Positions 8,552 to 22,246 of a stretch of DNA of 64,000 bases are shown here, piece after piece. Numbering within the stretch: position 1 is the stretch's first letter; each line of letters opens with the position of its first letter. The stretch spans positions 16,001 to 80,000 of the forward strand of contig JBDXCV010000004.1 of NCBI GenBank assembly GCA_039980135.1, given 5' to 3'. This stretch comes from Alphaproteobacteria bacterium. GTDB taxonomy: Bacteria > Pseudomonadota > Alphaproteobacteria > UBA6615. The notes below the pieces were generated by a model. The model ran no database searches, had not been told where the DNA came from, and was given only the letters and a program-made list of their open reading frames with translations. The translations under genes were made by a program, and so were the position numbers.

Positions 8552-10417
8552 CTAGCTGGATGCATCGCTGGCGTCGAGTTGAAATATCGAGACGGTACCC
8601 TTGCGGCCGCGGATTTCACGTTCTCCAAGGTTCTTGAGATCATACATGCCGACATTGGTTGTGCCCGCGTGGTCGCAGGTGTCACCGCTGGTCAGGACGA
8701 TGCAGTCTTCGTTTGAGGCGAATTCCCTTGCCAGGGAATCGATCCGTGACGCGGTGTTCACGGCGTCTCCGACGACGGTGTAGTTCACACGGTTCCGTGA
8801 ACCGATATTGCCGACAATTACCCGCCCCGTATGGACGCCGACCCGGATGCGAAGCGGTTCATCTCCGCGCGCGCGCCGCGCGTTGTTATCGGCGGTAACG
8901 CGTCGCTGAATTTTGGCCGCTGCGCGCAGCGCCCGCGCGGCGTGATCGGGGACAAGCTGCGGTGCGCCCCAGAACGCCATGATCGCGTCCCCGATATATT
9001 TATCGACCGTCCCACCTTCGGCTTCGATCGCGCTGGCCAGCATCTCGAAGTGGGAGTTCAGCATGTCGGCGATCTCGCCGGCACCCATTTGCTCTGCGCG
9101 GGTTGAAAAGCCGCGAATATCGGTGAACATGATCGTCACGATCCGTTCTTCGGATGTCTCGATCGTTTCGCCTCGCTGCATCAGGCCAAGGACGAGCTGC
9201 TTGGGGACGTAGGTTTCGAACAGCCGAAGCGCGCTGATCATGCGATTGAATGCCTGTGCGGCGTCGGAGAGCTCGGCTATCCGGCTGTCGGGTACTTGGG
9301 GGGCATTGGCCACGTCGAGGCGCGTCAGGGCGCTTGCGGATGTGACAAGGCGGCTGATTTGACGGTTCAGGCGCCGCGCGAACAAGAACCCGATCAGTAC
9401 GGCGATCACCAGGATGATCAGACCGACGACGGTCATGCCGACCAGGCGCTCGACTTCGTTCCCGACGTCCTCACGCAACAGGGTGACGCCGATGGTCCAG
9501 GGGCGTTCGCCGTACCGGTTCGTGTCGCGTGTGATGACGATCCGGTCATTGTCGACCCGCGCGTCGGTGACCCGCGGTGCGTTCCGCAGGAGAGACGCTG
9601 CACGGTCGCCTCCGCCGCTGAACAGCGCAAAGGCGGGGTCGGAAAGGTCTTCTATTCGTGGCAGCGGGTTTTCGTTGGATGCGCCGGTCGGCTCGAAATC
9701 GACATTATGCAGTTGTGGATGCCCGAGAACCCGCTCGCGGTCGTAAATGATGAAGGCTTGAAGGTCGTTCCTCTGGGCGAGTATTTGCAGGAAATCCGCG
9801 ATCTTCGTCATGGTCACCGGCAGTATGACCACACCGCGGAATTCTTCCCCCCGTTTGACAGGCGAAAATACCGTGACGACCGGTTGTGAAACCGCCTTGA
9901 TCCAGAGCGGCGGCAACCATTGAGACCCTCCGTCGATCTTGCGGGCCGAGTCGAGAATCGTCGCCTGCCGTCGAACCAATCCCGGAGTGTCGGGCACCAC
10001 AACCGCGATTCCTTCCGTGAGCGTCACGCGCATCGCCGGTCCTCGGTCGGGGACATAAACGACGGCCGTGACCTGGGGTAAGGCGGTCAGAATGCCGGAA
10101 AATGTCCGGAACACCTGATCGCGGCGGTTGTCGAGGTTGAGTCGGCCATCGGCAAACTGGGCACTCAATTCCTCGGCGGCAGACGCGACCGGATCGAACT
10201 GGCCGTCGATGCGTGACTCGACGAGGTCGAGCGTGGTGGTGGCGCGGGCGCCAAGCAGCGCGAAAGTGTTCTGGGTGGCGCCGGTCACTGTTAGCGCGAG
10301 AACGCTGCCGACGGCGAGCAGGATCAGGAGTGTGACACCCCCCACGAGGATCGTTGCGAGACCAACGCGCCGTCGACTGGGGACCGTATCGTCCGGTATC
10401 TGCGCCGATTCAGTCAT
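8552..10417 (-). CDS. Membrane-bound class III adenylate/guanylate cyclase with sensor and HAMP domains
   Basis: A 621-residue receptor cyclase. An N-terminal membrane helix (about residues 19-43) is followed by a roughly 280-residue extracytoplasmic Cache-like sensor domain, then a second helix (about 328-350), a HAMP linker and a C-terminal cyclase domain. The cyclase domain contains the metal-binding block IVTIMFTDIRGFSTRAEQ, DKYIGDAIMAFWGAP and RVNYTVVGDAVNTASRID, so both metal-binding Asp residues and the transition-state Asn region are present. It should be catalytically competent, probably making cAMP, though substrate specificity cannot be assigned by eye. It is the first gene of a minus-strand pair with the CmoB-like methyltransferase. 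Confidence 0.88.
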   Translation of the reverse strand: MTESAQIPDDTVPSRRRVGLATILVGGVTLLILLAVGSVLALTVTGATQNTFALLGARATTTLDLVESRIDGQFDPVASAAEELSAQFADGRLNLDNRRDQVFRTFSGILTALPQVTAVVYVPDRGPAMRVTLTEGIAVVVPDTPGLVRRQATILDSARKIDGGSQWLPPLWIKAVSQPVVTVFSPVKRGEEFRGVVILPVTMTKIADFLQILAQRNDLQAFIIYDRERVLGHPQLHNVDFEPTGASNENPLPRIEDLSDPAFALFSGGGDRAASLLRNAPRVTDARVDNDRIVITRDTNRYGERPWTIGVTLLREDVGNEVERLVGMTVVGLIILVIAVLIGFLFARRLNRQISRLVTSASALTRLDVANAPQVPDSRIAELSDAAQAFNRMISALRLFETYVPKQLVLGLMQRGETIETSEERIVTIMFTDIRGFSTRAEQMGAGEIADMLNSHFEMLASAIEAEGGTVDKYIGDAIMAFWGAPQLVPDHAARALRAAAKIQRRVTADNNARRARGDEPLRIRVGVHTGRVIVGNIGSRNRVNYTVVGDAVNTASRIDSLAREFASNEDCIVLTSGDTCDHAGTTNVGMYDLKNLGEREIRGRKGTVSIFQLDASDASS

Positions 10418-10524
10418 GGGGTCAGGCTAGGGATGTCTCGCCGCTTCGTCCACGTGTTCATCGGCTGATGCACAATCGAATTCACCAATTGCGCACTGCA
10501 ACATGCTCTCGTAGTTTCAACGCC

Positions 10525-12512
<1,988 letters not shown>

Positions 12513-12513
<1 letters not shown>

Positions 12514-12803
12514 TGGCCGAGACGGTTGCGGTACGGGTCGTCATCCGCGGCCGTGTTCAGGGGGTCTGGTTTCGTGCCTGGACCGAGAATGTGGCGCGGG
12601 ATCAGTGCCTGGATGGCTGGGTGCGCAACCGGTCCGACGGTTCGGTTGAGGCGGTTTTCGCCGGACCGGTCCAGGCTGTCGATCGGATGGTGAATAGCTG
12701 TCACGAGGGGCCGCCGGCCTCGGTCGTGGAAAACGTGACCGAAGAGCGGATCGACGCCGAACCGCTGATCGGAATGGGCTTCCAAAAGAAATCCACGGTC
12801 TAG
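12513..12803 (+). CDS. acyP: Acylphosphatase
   Basis: Small enzyme hydrolysing acyl phosphates. The 96 residues contain the signature GRVQGVWFRAW, with the phosphate-binding Arg, and GWVRNRSDGSVEA, with the catalytic Asn. The ATG at 12513 overlaps the pccA TGA (TGATG), indicating translational coupling. A GTG at 12510 in the same frame is a possible alternative start. It converges on lipB with only 8 bases between the stops. The link to propionyl-CoA carboxylation is positional only. Confidence 0.92.
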
Positions 12804-12811
12804 CCAGCCGG

Positions 12812-13489
12812 TTAGCCGAAAATCTTCGTGAAACCGGCTTTCAGAGCCGCATCCACATCGTCCATGTCGGCGTCGATGCCCAGATCGGCGAGACTGGTGA
12901 CTCCCAGATGCGCTTCGCCGATGCCGCACGGCACGATGCCCGAGAAATGCTCCAGATCGGGCGATACGTTGATGGAAATGCCGTGATAGGTGACCCAATG
13001 GCGCACCCGGACACCGATGGCCGCGATCTTGTCCTCCCGGCCATCGCCTCGGGCAACCCAGATGCCAACCCTTCCGTCCCGACGTTCGCCGGTGATTCCG
13101 AATGTCGATAGGGTCTCAATGACCCATGCCTCAAGGCCGCGCACATACGCGCGCAGATCCTGGCCGCGTTCGCGCAGATCGATCATGGCATAGGCCACGC
13201 GCTGGCCGGGCCCATGATAGGTGTATTGCCCGCCTCGACCGGTTTCGTGTACCGGGAACCGGTCGACGTCGAGCAGATCGTCCGGTTTGGCGCTGGTGCC
13301 GGCGGTGTAGAGTGGGGGGTGCTCGACGAGCCATACCAACTCGTCGGCCTTGCCATGGCGGACGGCTTCGACCCGTGCCTCCATTGTCGACACCGCCTCG
13401 TCGTAAGCCTGCAGACCCGGCGTGGTCTGCCAGACGACGGTTCCCGGCGCCATCCGGTACAGATTTGGAATTGTCATTGTTTCGCGCAT
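12812..13489 (-). CDS. lipB: Octanoyltransferase LipB
   Basis: Transfers octanoate from acyl carrier protein to lipoyl domains of 2-oxoacid dehydrogenases and GcvH, the first step of lipoate biosynthesis. The 225 residues contain [27 protein letters not shown] and [15 protein letters not shown], where the Lys of KIAAIG is the catalytic lysine, and FSGIVPCGI with the catalytic Cys. Start at 13489; an in-frame ATG at 13477 is almost as good, and neither has a strong Shine-Dalgarno. lipA is not in the window. It diverges from maeB across 149 bases. Confidence 0.94.
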   Translation of the reverse strand: MRETMTIPNLYRMAPGTVVWQTTPGLQAYDEAVSTMEARVEAVRHGKADELVWLVEHPPLYTAGTSAKPDDLLDVDRFPVHETGRGGQYTYHGPGQRVAYAMIDLRERGQDLRAYVRGLEAWVIETLSTFGITGERRDGRVGIWVARGDGREDKIAAIGVRVRHWVTYHGISINVSPDLEHFSGIVPCGIGEAHLGVTSLADLGIDADMDDVDAALKAGFTKIFG

Positions 13490-13596
13490 TTTACCCGGCG
13501 GAAATATACGCGTGTTCTCACGGTATTGCTTGATTTCCGGTTGCTACCCGCAAGCGGATCACGCATCTAACATGGTAACCAGTTCAGCGCGGATCA

Positions 13597-13617
13597 AACG
13601 CCTCCTGTGAAGGCGTT
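13597..13617 (+). other. Small hairpin in the maeB leader
   Basis: A perfect 7-bp stem (AACGCCT at 13597-13603 pairing with AGGCGTT at 13611-13617) with a 7-base loop lies 21 bases before the maeB start codon. There is no T run after it, so it is not a terminator. It could affect mRNA stability or start-site access, or have no function. Confidence 0.35.
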
Positions 13618-13638
13618 CCGGCAATGCGGAGAAATGTC

Positions 13639-15921
<2,283 letters not shown>

Positions 15922-15927
15922 GCACCC

Positions 15928-17325
15928 ATGACCCACCAGCCGGATATCGACGAGGGCGCGGCCGGTCTCGAGACCGAGCGCAGCTATGGTGTCGATGAAT
16001 CGCTGGTGCGGACCTGCGAAATTGCTCTATCCGTTGGTCGGATCGATGAACTCGATGGTTTGATTGACGGGCTCCACGCGTCCGATCTGGCGGATCTTCT
16101 CGAAGAACTGAGTACCGACAGTCGACGAATTCTGTTCGACCATGTGCGCGATCGTCTCGATCCCGAACTACTGACCCATCTCGATGACGTGGTGCGTGAG
16201 GATGTTCTTGAGCAGCTGGAGCCGGCCGAAGTCGCCGCCGCCATCACCGAGCTCGATACCGATGATGCGATCGATGTTTTCGAGGATGTCGCGGAGGCGG
16301 ATCAGGCCAGTGTCCTGGCGCGTTTGTCGCCATCCGACCGGGCGCTCGTTGAACAGGCGCTGACCTATCCCGAAGACAGTGCCGGACGCCTGATGCAGCA
16401 CGAGCTGGTCACGGTCCCGAAGGACTGGTCGGTCGGTAACAGCATCGATTACATGCGCGAACGTGCAGCGGATCTTCCGCGTGACTTCTATGAAATCTAT
16501 GTGGTGGATGATGACCGGCATCCGGTCGGCACCATTCCGCTTTCGCGGCTGATGCGAAACCAGCGGGATGTTCGTATCGACGACATCATGCTGACGGATC
16601 TTCGCTCGGCCCGTGTCGAGATGGATCAGGAAGAGGCGGCACTGATGTTCCGACAGTATGCGCTGCTGTCGGCCCCCGTTGTGAATGACAACGGGCAACT
16701 CGTTGGTGTCATCACGGCCGACGATATCGTCCATGTCATTCACGAAGAGGCGGAAGAGGATATCCTGCGTCTCGGCGGTGTGCGGGAGGATGATTTCTAC
16801 GAAGCTGTTCTGGGCACCACGCGGGCGCGATTTTCCTGGTTGCTGGTCAACCTGGGAACGGCGATTACGGCCTCTCTGGTCATCGGCCTTTTCGACGCGG
16901 CGATCGAGCAGGTGGTCGCGCTTGCCATCCTCATGCCGATCGTTGCCTCAATGGGGGGCAATGCGGGTACCCAGACGCTGACGGTGGCCGTGCGCGCGCT
17001 TGCGATGAAGGAGCTGACTCCGGCCAATGCCGCGCGCATTCTGGGCAAGGAAGTCATCGTCGGCGGCATCAACGGCATGCTGTTCGCGCTCGTCATGGGC
17101 GTCGTTGCCTGGTTGTGGTTCGGTGAACCGATAATTGGTTTCATCATCGCCGCCGCCATGCTGATCAATCTTCTCATCGCCGGTTTCGCGGGCGTGACGA
17201 TTCCCATTTTTCTGGAGCGCTTGCGTATCGACCCCGCGGTCGGATCGGCGGTCGTCCTCACGACGATTACCGACGTCGTTGGCTTTGTATCGTTCCTCGG
17301 CCTCGCGGCCATCATCCTGCTATGA
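15928..17325 (+). CDS. mgtE: Magnesium transporter MgtE
   Basis: Mg2+ channel/transporter of the cytoplasmic membrane. The 465 residues show the MgtE layout: an acidic N-terminal superhelical domain (residues about 25-140, repeated LE/LD helices); two CBS domains (about 140-275, ending GVITADDIVHVIHEEAEED); a connecting helix; and five C-terminal membrane helices with the family motif MPIVASMGGNAGTQTLTV. Lining residues near the pore (TITDVVGF, Asp) are present. The gene starts 6 bases after maeB and its stop overlaps the next start as ATGA. No M-box Mg riboswitch was seen, as there is no leader. Confidence 0.94.
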   Translation: MTHQPDIDEGAAGLETERSYGVDESLVRTCEIALSVGRIDELDGLIDGLHASDLADLLEELSTDSRRILFDHVRDRLDPELLTHLDDVVREDVLEQLEPAEVAAAITELDTDDAIDVFEDVAEADQASVLARLSPSDRALVEQALTYPEDSAGRLMQHELVTVPKDWSVGNSIDYMRERAADLPRDFYEIYVVDDDRHPVGTIPLSRLMRNQRDVRIDDIMLTDLRSARVEMDQEEAALMFRQYALLSAPVVNDNGQLVGVITADDIVHVIHEEAEEDILRLGGVREDDFYEAVLGTTRARFSWLLVNLGTAITASLVIGLFDAAIEQVVALAILMPIVASMGGNAGTQTLTVAVRALAMKELTPANAARILGKEVIVGGINGMLFALVMGVVAWLWFGEPIIGFIIAAAMLINLLIAGFAGVTIPIFLERLRIDPAVGSAVVLTTITDVVGFVSFLGLAAIILL

Positions 17326-19244
17326 CTGGCACGAAGGTCGCGGCGCCGTATGGCGCATGGCCGTCGCCGATCACGGCGGGGATGATTGCCGACACGACGA
17401 TCTCGCTATCGAGCGTATTTGTGGATGGTGAAGACATCTACTGGCTGGAGGGCCGCCCCGCGGAGGGTGGTCGCGTTGTGCTGGTGCGACGGACCGATGC
17501 CGGGCCCGTCGACGTGATCCCGCCGGGATATTCCGCGCGTTCAAGGGTCCATGAATATGGCGGCGGCGCAGCGATTGTGTCGGCTGGCGTGGCGTTTTTC
17601 GTCAATTTTGACGATCAGCGAATCTATCGCCAGGAAAATGGTGGTGCGCCAGAGGCGGTGACACCGGATACCGGTGACCGCCACGCAGACCTGTTCCACG
17701 ACGTGGCACGCAACCGTATTTTGTGCGTTCGTGAACGCCATGCCAGTGTTGGGGTGGTCAATGAACTGATCGCCGTTGATCTGGGGTCGGGCGCATGCGC
17801 GACACTCGTCGGCGGCCATGATTTCGTTTCGAATCCCCGCGTGTCGCCGGATGGATCGACGCTGAGTTGGGTGAGTTGGGAATTGCCGGATATGCCCTGG
17901 GATTCGGCGGCTGTCCGGGTGGCGCCGGTGAATGCGGCGGGCGACGTCGGCACGGCCAGGAAACTAATCGGTGGGAAGGGTGTATCGGCGTTCCAACCGA
18001 TGTGGTCGCCGGGGGGGAGCCTGATTTTTGCGGCCGACCCCGGCGGCTGGTGGAATCTGCACCGCTGGGACGGAGATGCCGTTTCGGTCATGCACGACAA
18101 GGCGGCGGAGTTCGGGCTTCCCCAATGGGTCTTCGGGATGCGGACATTCGATGTGGACCCGTCGGGTCGCGTGGTGTCTGCCTACACGCGTGACGGGACA
18201 TGGCGGCTGGCGCGCATCGATGATGATGGACTTCGAGACATCGAAGTGCCCTGCACCGATATCGCCGCGCCCCAATGGGTCGATGACAAGATCGTTTTCA
18301 TCGGCGCCTCGCCCGGGGAGGGATCTGCGATTCTCCTCCTGGACCCCGCATCGGGGGCTATCGAGACGCTTCAGACATCACTCACCGTCGATCTTGACCC
18401 CGCCGGGCTCTCGGTCCCCGAAACCATCGCGTTCGAAACCACCGGCGGTGACACCGCATACGGATTCTACTATCCGCCCTGCAGTGCGACCCACGAACCA
18501 TTGACGGATACGCAAGCGCCGCTCATCGTTCGCGGTCATGGTGGTCCCACGGGTGCGACGTCGTCGTCCTTCAGCCTGGCCATCCAGTTCTGGACCAGCC
18601 GGGGGTTTGCGGTACTGGATGTGAATTATCGCGGCAGTACCGGGTTCGGTCGCGCCTACCGCGAGGCGCTCTATGGGCGATGGGGCGAGGCGGATGTGGA
18701 CGACATGGTCTGCGGTGCAGAATATCTGGAGGCTTCGGGACTGGCAGATCCATCCCGGCTGGCAATTCGCGGCGGCAGCGCCGGCGGGTATACGGCGCTT
18801 GCGGCGCTGGCTTTTCGTGACACTTTTTCAGGCGGTGCCAGCCTGTACGGAATCGGCGACCTGATGACGCTCGCGCGCGACACGCACAAGTTCGAAAGCC
18901 GCTATCTGGATATGTTGATCGGGCCGCTGCCCGAGGCCGAGCAGCTCTACCGAGACCGTTCGCCAATCGAACATGTGGACGCGTTGAACTGCCCCGTCAT
19001 CTTCCTGCAGGGCGAGGATGACAGGGTCGTGCCGCCAAACCAGGCCGAGGCGATGGTCGATGCCCTCGACCGGAAGGGTATTCCCGTTGCCTATGTCCTT
19101 TTCCAGGGCGAGGGCCACGGATTCCGCAAGTCGGAGAATGTGTGTCGGGCCTTGGAATCGGAATTGGGATTCTACGGACGAATTTTCGGTTTCGAACCGG
19201 CGGATGATCTGCCCGTGCTCAATATTCGGAATATGGACGACTAG
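17322..19244 (+). CDS. S9 family (prolyl oligopeptidase-type) serine peptidase
   Basis: A 640-residue cytoplasmic peptidase with no signal peptide. The N-terminal two-thirds is a beta-propeller-like region with repeated WSPGG/VSPDG-type turns. The C-terminal alpha/beta hydrolase domain has NYRGSTGFGR, the nucleophile elbow RGGSAGGYTA (Ser), the Asp in QGEDDRVVPP and the His in GEGHGFRKSEN. It resembles the dipeptidyl-aminopeptidase/acylaminoacyl-peptidase group (COG1506). The start overlaps the mgtE stop. Specificity cannot be predicted. Confidence 0.9.
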   Translation: MTGTKVAAPYGAWPSPITAGMIADTTISLSSVFVDGEDIYWLEGRPAEGGRVVLVRRTDAGPVDVIPPGYSARSRVHEYGGGAAIVSAGVAFFVNFDDQRIYRQENGGAPEAVTPDTGDRHADLFHDVARNRILCVRERHASVGVVNELIAVDLGSGACATLVGGHDFVSNPRVSPDGSTLSWVSWELPDMPWDSAAVRVAPVNAAGDVGTARKLIGGKGVSAFQPMWSPGGSLIFAADPGGWWNLHRWDGDAVSVMHDKAAEFGLPQWVFGMRTFDVDPSGRVVSAYTRDGTWRLARIDDDGLRDIEVPCTDIAAPQWVDDKIVFIGASPGEGSAILLLDPASGAIETLQTSLTVDLDPAGLSVPETIAFETTGGDTAYGFYYPPCSATHEPLTDTQAPLIVRGHGGPTGATSSSFSLAIQFWTSRGFAVLDVNYRGSTGFGRAYREALYGRWGEADVDDMVCGAEYLEASGLADPSRLAIRGGSAGGYTALAALAFRDTFSGGASLYGIGDLMTLARDTHKFESRYLDMLIGPLPEAEQLYRDRSPIEHVDALNCPVIFLQGEDDRVVPPNQAEAMVDALDRKGIPVAYVLFQGEGHGFRKSENVCRALESELGFYGRIFGFEPADDLPVLNIRNMDD

Positions 19245-19268
19245 CGGTCGGAAATCGGGAGAATATTC

Positions 19269-19913
19269 ATGAAACTCTATGACTATTGGCGCTCGTCCGC
19301 CGCATTCCGTATTCGCATCGCGCTCAACCTGAAGGGGCTCGATGCCGAACGGGAATACATCCATCTCCGCCGAAAGGATCAATCGTCGGACGCCTATCTG
19401 GCGGTCAATCCACAAGGCCTTGTGCCGACCTTGATCGACGACGATGGCACGCGAGTGACCCAGTCGATGGCGATCATCGAGTATCTCGACGAAACGAGGC
19501 CGGAAACGACCGCGCTGTTGCCCGTCGATGCGAAAGGGCGTGCCCGGGTGCGGGCCCTGTCTCAGGCGATCGCCTGCGATATACACCCGCTCAACAATCT
19601 ACGGGTATTGCGCGTACTGGGCGCCGAACTGGGCCTCGATGAGGATACCCGGAACGAGCAGTGGTACAAACACTGGGTCGATGAGGGCATGCGCGGGCTT
19701 GAAGGGTTGCTCGCTGACGGTGGTGCGGGCCGGTTCTCCCACGGCGATACGCCGACGATGGCCGATGTCTGCCTTGTGCCCCAGGTCTACAACGCACAGC
19801 GTTTCGGGTGCGACTTGTCGGCCTTCCTGACGGCATTGCGGGTGAATGACGCTTGCCTCGAACTGGCGGCCTTCCGCGACGCACTGCCGGATAACCAGCC
19901 CGACGCTGAATAG
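19269..19913 (+). CDS. maiA: Maleylacetoacetate isomerase (zeta-class glutathione S-transferase)
   Basis: Glutathione-dependent cis-trans isomerase of tyrosine/homogentisate catabolism. The 214 residues carry the zeta-class active site SSAAFRIRIALNLKG near the N-terminus, then NPQGLVPTL and the Q(S)MAIIEYLDE glutathione-binding block, and a helical C-domain with the CDIHPLNNLRVL signature. The Shine-Dalgarno GGGAGA is 7-8 bases upstream. Fumarylacetoacetase and homogentisate dioxygenase are not in the window, so the pathway is not complete locally; a detoxifying GST role is the alternative. Confidence 0.9.
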   Translation: MKLYDYWRSSAAFRIRIALNLKGLDAEREYIHLRRKDQSSDAYLAVNPQGLVPTLIDDDGTRVTQSMAIIEYLDETRPETTALLPVDAKGRARVRALSQAIACDIHPLNNLRVLRVLGAELGLDEDTRNEQWYKHWVDEGMRGLEGLLADGGAGRFSHGDTPTMADVCLVPQVYNAQRFGCDLSAFLTALRVNDACLELAAFRDALPDNQPDAE

Positions 19914-19919
19914 GGGCCT

Positions 19920-20729
19920 TTAGCTGCCGCGCATCTCGGCGATGAGCTGGCGCATCTGATCCGCGCTCATGGCACCGGGGACCAGTTGATCACCGACGAT
20001 GAATGCCGGTGTGCCGCGCACGCCGACCTGTCGGGCGAGTTGAAGATTCGTCTGGATTTGAGTTTCGATCGCCGGGGACTGCATGTCGCGACGGAGCCGA
20101 TCGAGATTCATGCCGAGCCGGCTCGCAATCCGGAGGATCGCGTTCTCGGATGGTGCGCCGCGCAACCCCATGATTGCGAGATGGAACTCCGCATACTTGC
20201 CTTGCTTGGCTGCGGCGAGTGCGGCACGGGTGGCCAACGTGGATTCACGTCCGAAAACGGGAAACTCCTTGAAGATGATTTTCACATCGGGGTCTTCCGC
20301 CGCGATCCTGGCGAGGTCCTGCGCCATCCGCTTGCAGTAGGGGCATTGGTAGTCGAAGAACTCGACGATTGTCACAGACGCATCCGGATTACCGATGAAC
20401 GGGTCACGGCGGCTGTTGACCAACTGCTCCATGTTGGCCGCGATGGCGCCCTGGTTTTGCTGCTGCTGGCTTTGCTGTTGCTGTGCCTGGAGCGCTTCGA
20501 TGGCTTCGACGATGACCTGGGGGTTGTCGAGGAGATACTCGCGCACGGTATTTCGGATATCGTTTTTCTGCAGCGCTGTAAAAGGCGCGTTACCGGCTGC
20601 CGAAACCGGCCCGGTGGATTCAGTAACAATCTGTGTCGGCTGTCTGGAGGTGGTGGGAAACAGAATCGCCAATGCAACGACAGCGGCCATCATCAGGGCG
20701 ACAAGAACGGCTCCACGGGATTCCGACAC
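19920..20729 (-). CDS. Periplasmic DsbA-family thiol:disulfide protein
   Basis: A 269-residue thioredoxin-fold protein with an N-terminal membrane anchor or uncleaved signal (residues about 8-25). A helical region follows (KNDIRNTVREYLLDNPQVI) and then a Gln-rich stretch with two runs of four Gln. The DsbA domain begins near residue 110 with the active site CPYC in FFDYQCPYCKRM and the cis-Pro loop GVRGTPAFIVGD. The N-terminal helix-plus-DsbA layout is like the ScsC/Com1-type oxidoreductase or isomerase group. The start is a GTG preceded by GGAGAGG. It follows the M48 peptidase gene on the same strand after 122 bases. Confidence 0.88.
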   Translation of the reverse strand: MSESRGAVLVALMMAAVVALAILFPTTSRQPTQIVTESTGPVSAAGNAPFTALQKNDIRNTVREYLLDNPQVIVEAIEALQAQQQQSQQQQNQGAIAANMEQLVNSRRDPFIGNPDASVTIVEFFDYQCPYCKRMAQDLARIAAEDPDVKIIFKEFPVFGRESTLATRAALAAAKQGKYAEFHLAIMGLRGAPSENAILRIASRLGMNLDRLRRDMQSPAIETQIQTNLQLARQVGVRGTPAFIVGDQLVPGAMSADQMRQLIAEMRGS

Positions 20730-20851
20730 AAGACCTCTCCTCGAACAAAACAGACCGGAGTAGCCGGCGCAACGTGCGGTGGATGATGGTGGAGTGCAAA
20801 GGGTGGTTCAAGCCGGGGTGTGGCGTGTCACGCAATGTTGACCGTATGCGA

Positions 20852-22204
20852 TCACTTTCTGTCGAGTTGGCGGCTGGCCTCGCTCACGATGTCTTGCGCG
20901 CGCAGCCAGCCCGGTGCGCCGGTCGGGAGCAATTTTGTCGCGCGTTCGGCGAGCGCCAGCGCTGCTTTTACATCGCCACCGAGGAGCGTGTATTCGGCCT
21001 GGCTCAATGCGAGGTCTCCCTGATTGCCGAGCCTGCCATTGACGATGGTCAGCAGCCGCCAGGCGTCACGCATCTGTGAGTCGAGGCGAACCGCGACACG
21101 TAAATTCTCGAGCGCGGGCTGCAGAAGGTCGGCCCGGCCGGATTCAACCTGCGCCTTTCCCAGTCCGGTCCGCAGCAATGGCTCATTGGGAGCCAGCTCG
21201 ACCATCCGTCCGTAGGGGATCAGCGAATCCTCGACCCGGCCATTTTCGAGAAGCATCTGTCCCTTGAGTTCGTGGAAGTAGGGGTTGTCCGGGTCGTCGG
21301 CGATCAACCCGTTGACCAGCGGCAGGGCCTTGCCGATTTCGGCATTGCGGTAGTAGGCGATTGCGCGGGCATAACGAGCCGGTACTTCGTTCCGGTCCTC
21401 GGGATAAATCTTGAGTGTGCTCTCGAGGGGCTCCATGAAACCGATCAGCTTGGCCCGCATATACGCATGCTTACGCGCCAGATCCCGCGAGATCGGGGTG
21501 TTCGAAAAACGCGATAATGCGAGATGCCCCGACACGGTTGCGATGCGGTCGTTTGTCAGGGGATGGGTGCTGAGATAAGGGTGCTCACGCCCGCCGGTCA
21601 GGCGAATTTCCCGTTGCAGGAGCTCGAAAAATTCAAGCAGACCACGCGCGGATATGCCGGTCTGATCGAGATACTTCAACGCCGCGGCGTCGGCAGCCGA
21701 TTCCTGCGTCCGGCTGTACTTCAGCAGATCGGTGAGGGCGGCGCTCGACCCGCCTCCGACGATGGCGCCGGCAACCCGACCGTCGCCGGTGGCGATTCCA
21801 GCCGCCAGTCCGGCAAGCAGAGCGATGATCGATTTGGTTTCGGCATTACGCAACTCATCCTGGAAACGCGCGAGATGTCCGCCGGCGATATGGCCGGTTT
21901 CATGGGCGATCACGCCGATCACTTCCTCGGGACCCTTGGCGCGAACCAGCAAACCGGTGTTAATGAAGACACGTTGGCCGCCCGCAACGAAAGCGTTGAG
22001 GCGGGCATCATTCACGAGGTGAACTTCGACAACACTGCTGTCGAGGCCCGCCGCACTGAAAATTGGCGTCGCATAGTCGCGAATGATATTTTCAATTTCG
22101 GCGTCGCGGACGAGGCCGATATTTCGGTTCTGTCCAAACGCAGATGTACTGGCCGCAACGGCAAGTACGGTGATCAAGCCAACCAAACGAACGAACGGGC
22201 GCAC
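20852..22204 (-). CDS. Periplasmic M48 metalloprotease with TPR-like C-terminus (BepA-like)
   Basis: Secreted zinc protease of the BepA/YfgC type, which in E. coli handles stalled outer-membrane proteins such as LptD. Using the GTG at 22204 (GGAG 8 bases upstream) the protein has 450 residues, with a signal peptide ending near SAFGQ. Zinc motif HETGH at residues 101-105; third ligand Glu in RTQESAADAAALKYL. The second half is helical with TPR-like repeats (AIAYYRNAEIGKALPLVN, then ELAPNEPLLRTGLGKA). An upstream in-frame ATG at 22258 would overlap the divergent gene and adds residues before the signal peptide, so it was rejected. Confidence 0.9.
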   Translation of the reverse strand: MRPFVRLVGLITVLAVAASTSAFGQNRNIGLVRDAEIENIIRDYATPIFSAAGLDSSVVEVHLVNDARLNAFVAGGQRVFINTGLLVRAKGPEEVIGVIAHETGHIAGGHLARFQDELRNAETKSIIALLAGLAAGIATGDGRVAGAIVGGGSSAALTDLLKYSRTQESAADAAALKYLDQTGISARGLLEFFELLQREIRLTGGREHPYLSTHPLTNDRIATVSGHLALSRFSNTPISRDLARKHAYMRAKLIGFMEPLESTLKIYPEDRNEVPARYARAIAYYRNAEIGKALPLVNGLIADDPDNPYFHELKGQMLLENGRVEDSLIPYGRMVELAPNEPLLRTGLGKAQVESGRADLLQPALENLRVAVRLDSQMRDAWRLLTIVNGRLGNQGDLALSQAEYTLLGGDVKAALALAERATKLLPTGAPGWLRAQDIVSEASRQLDRK

Positions 22205-22246
22205 GTGTCTATCTCCAGGAACGATACTCAAACTAAGTACACACGA

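Noticed and set aside
13490..13638. Riboswitch in the maeB leader
   Set aside because: Only a short 7-bp hairpin is visible; no known riboswitch consensus and no switchable terminator.
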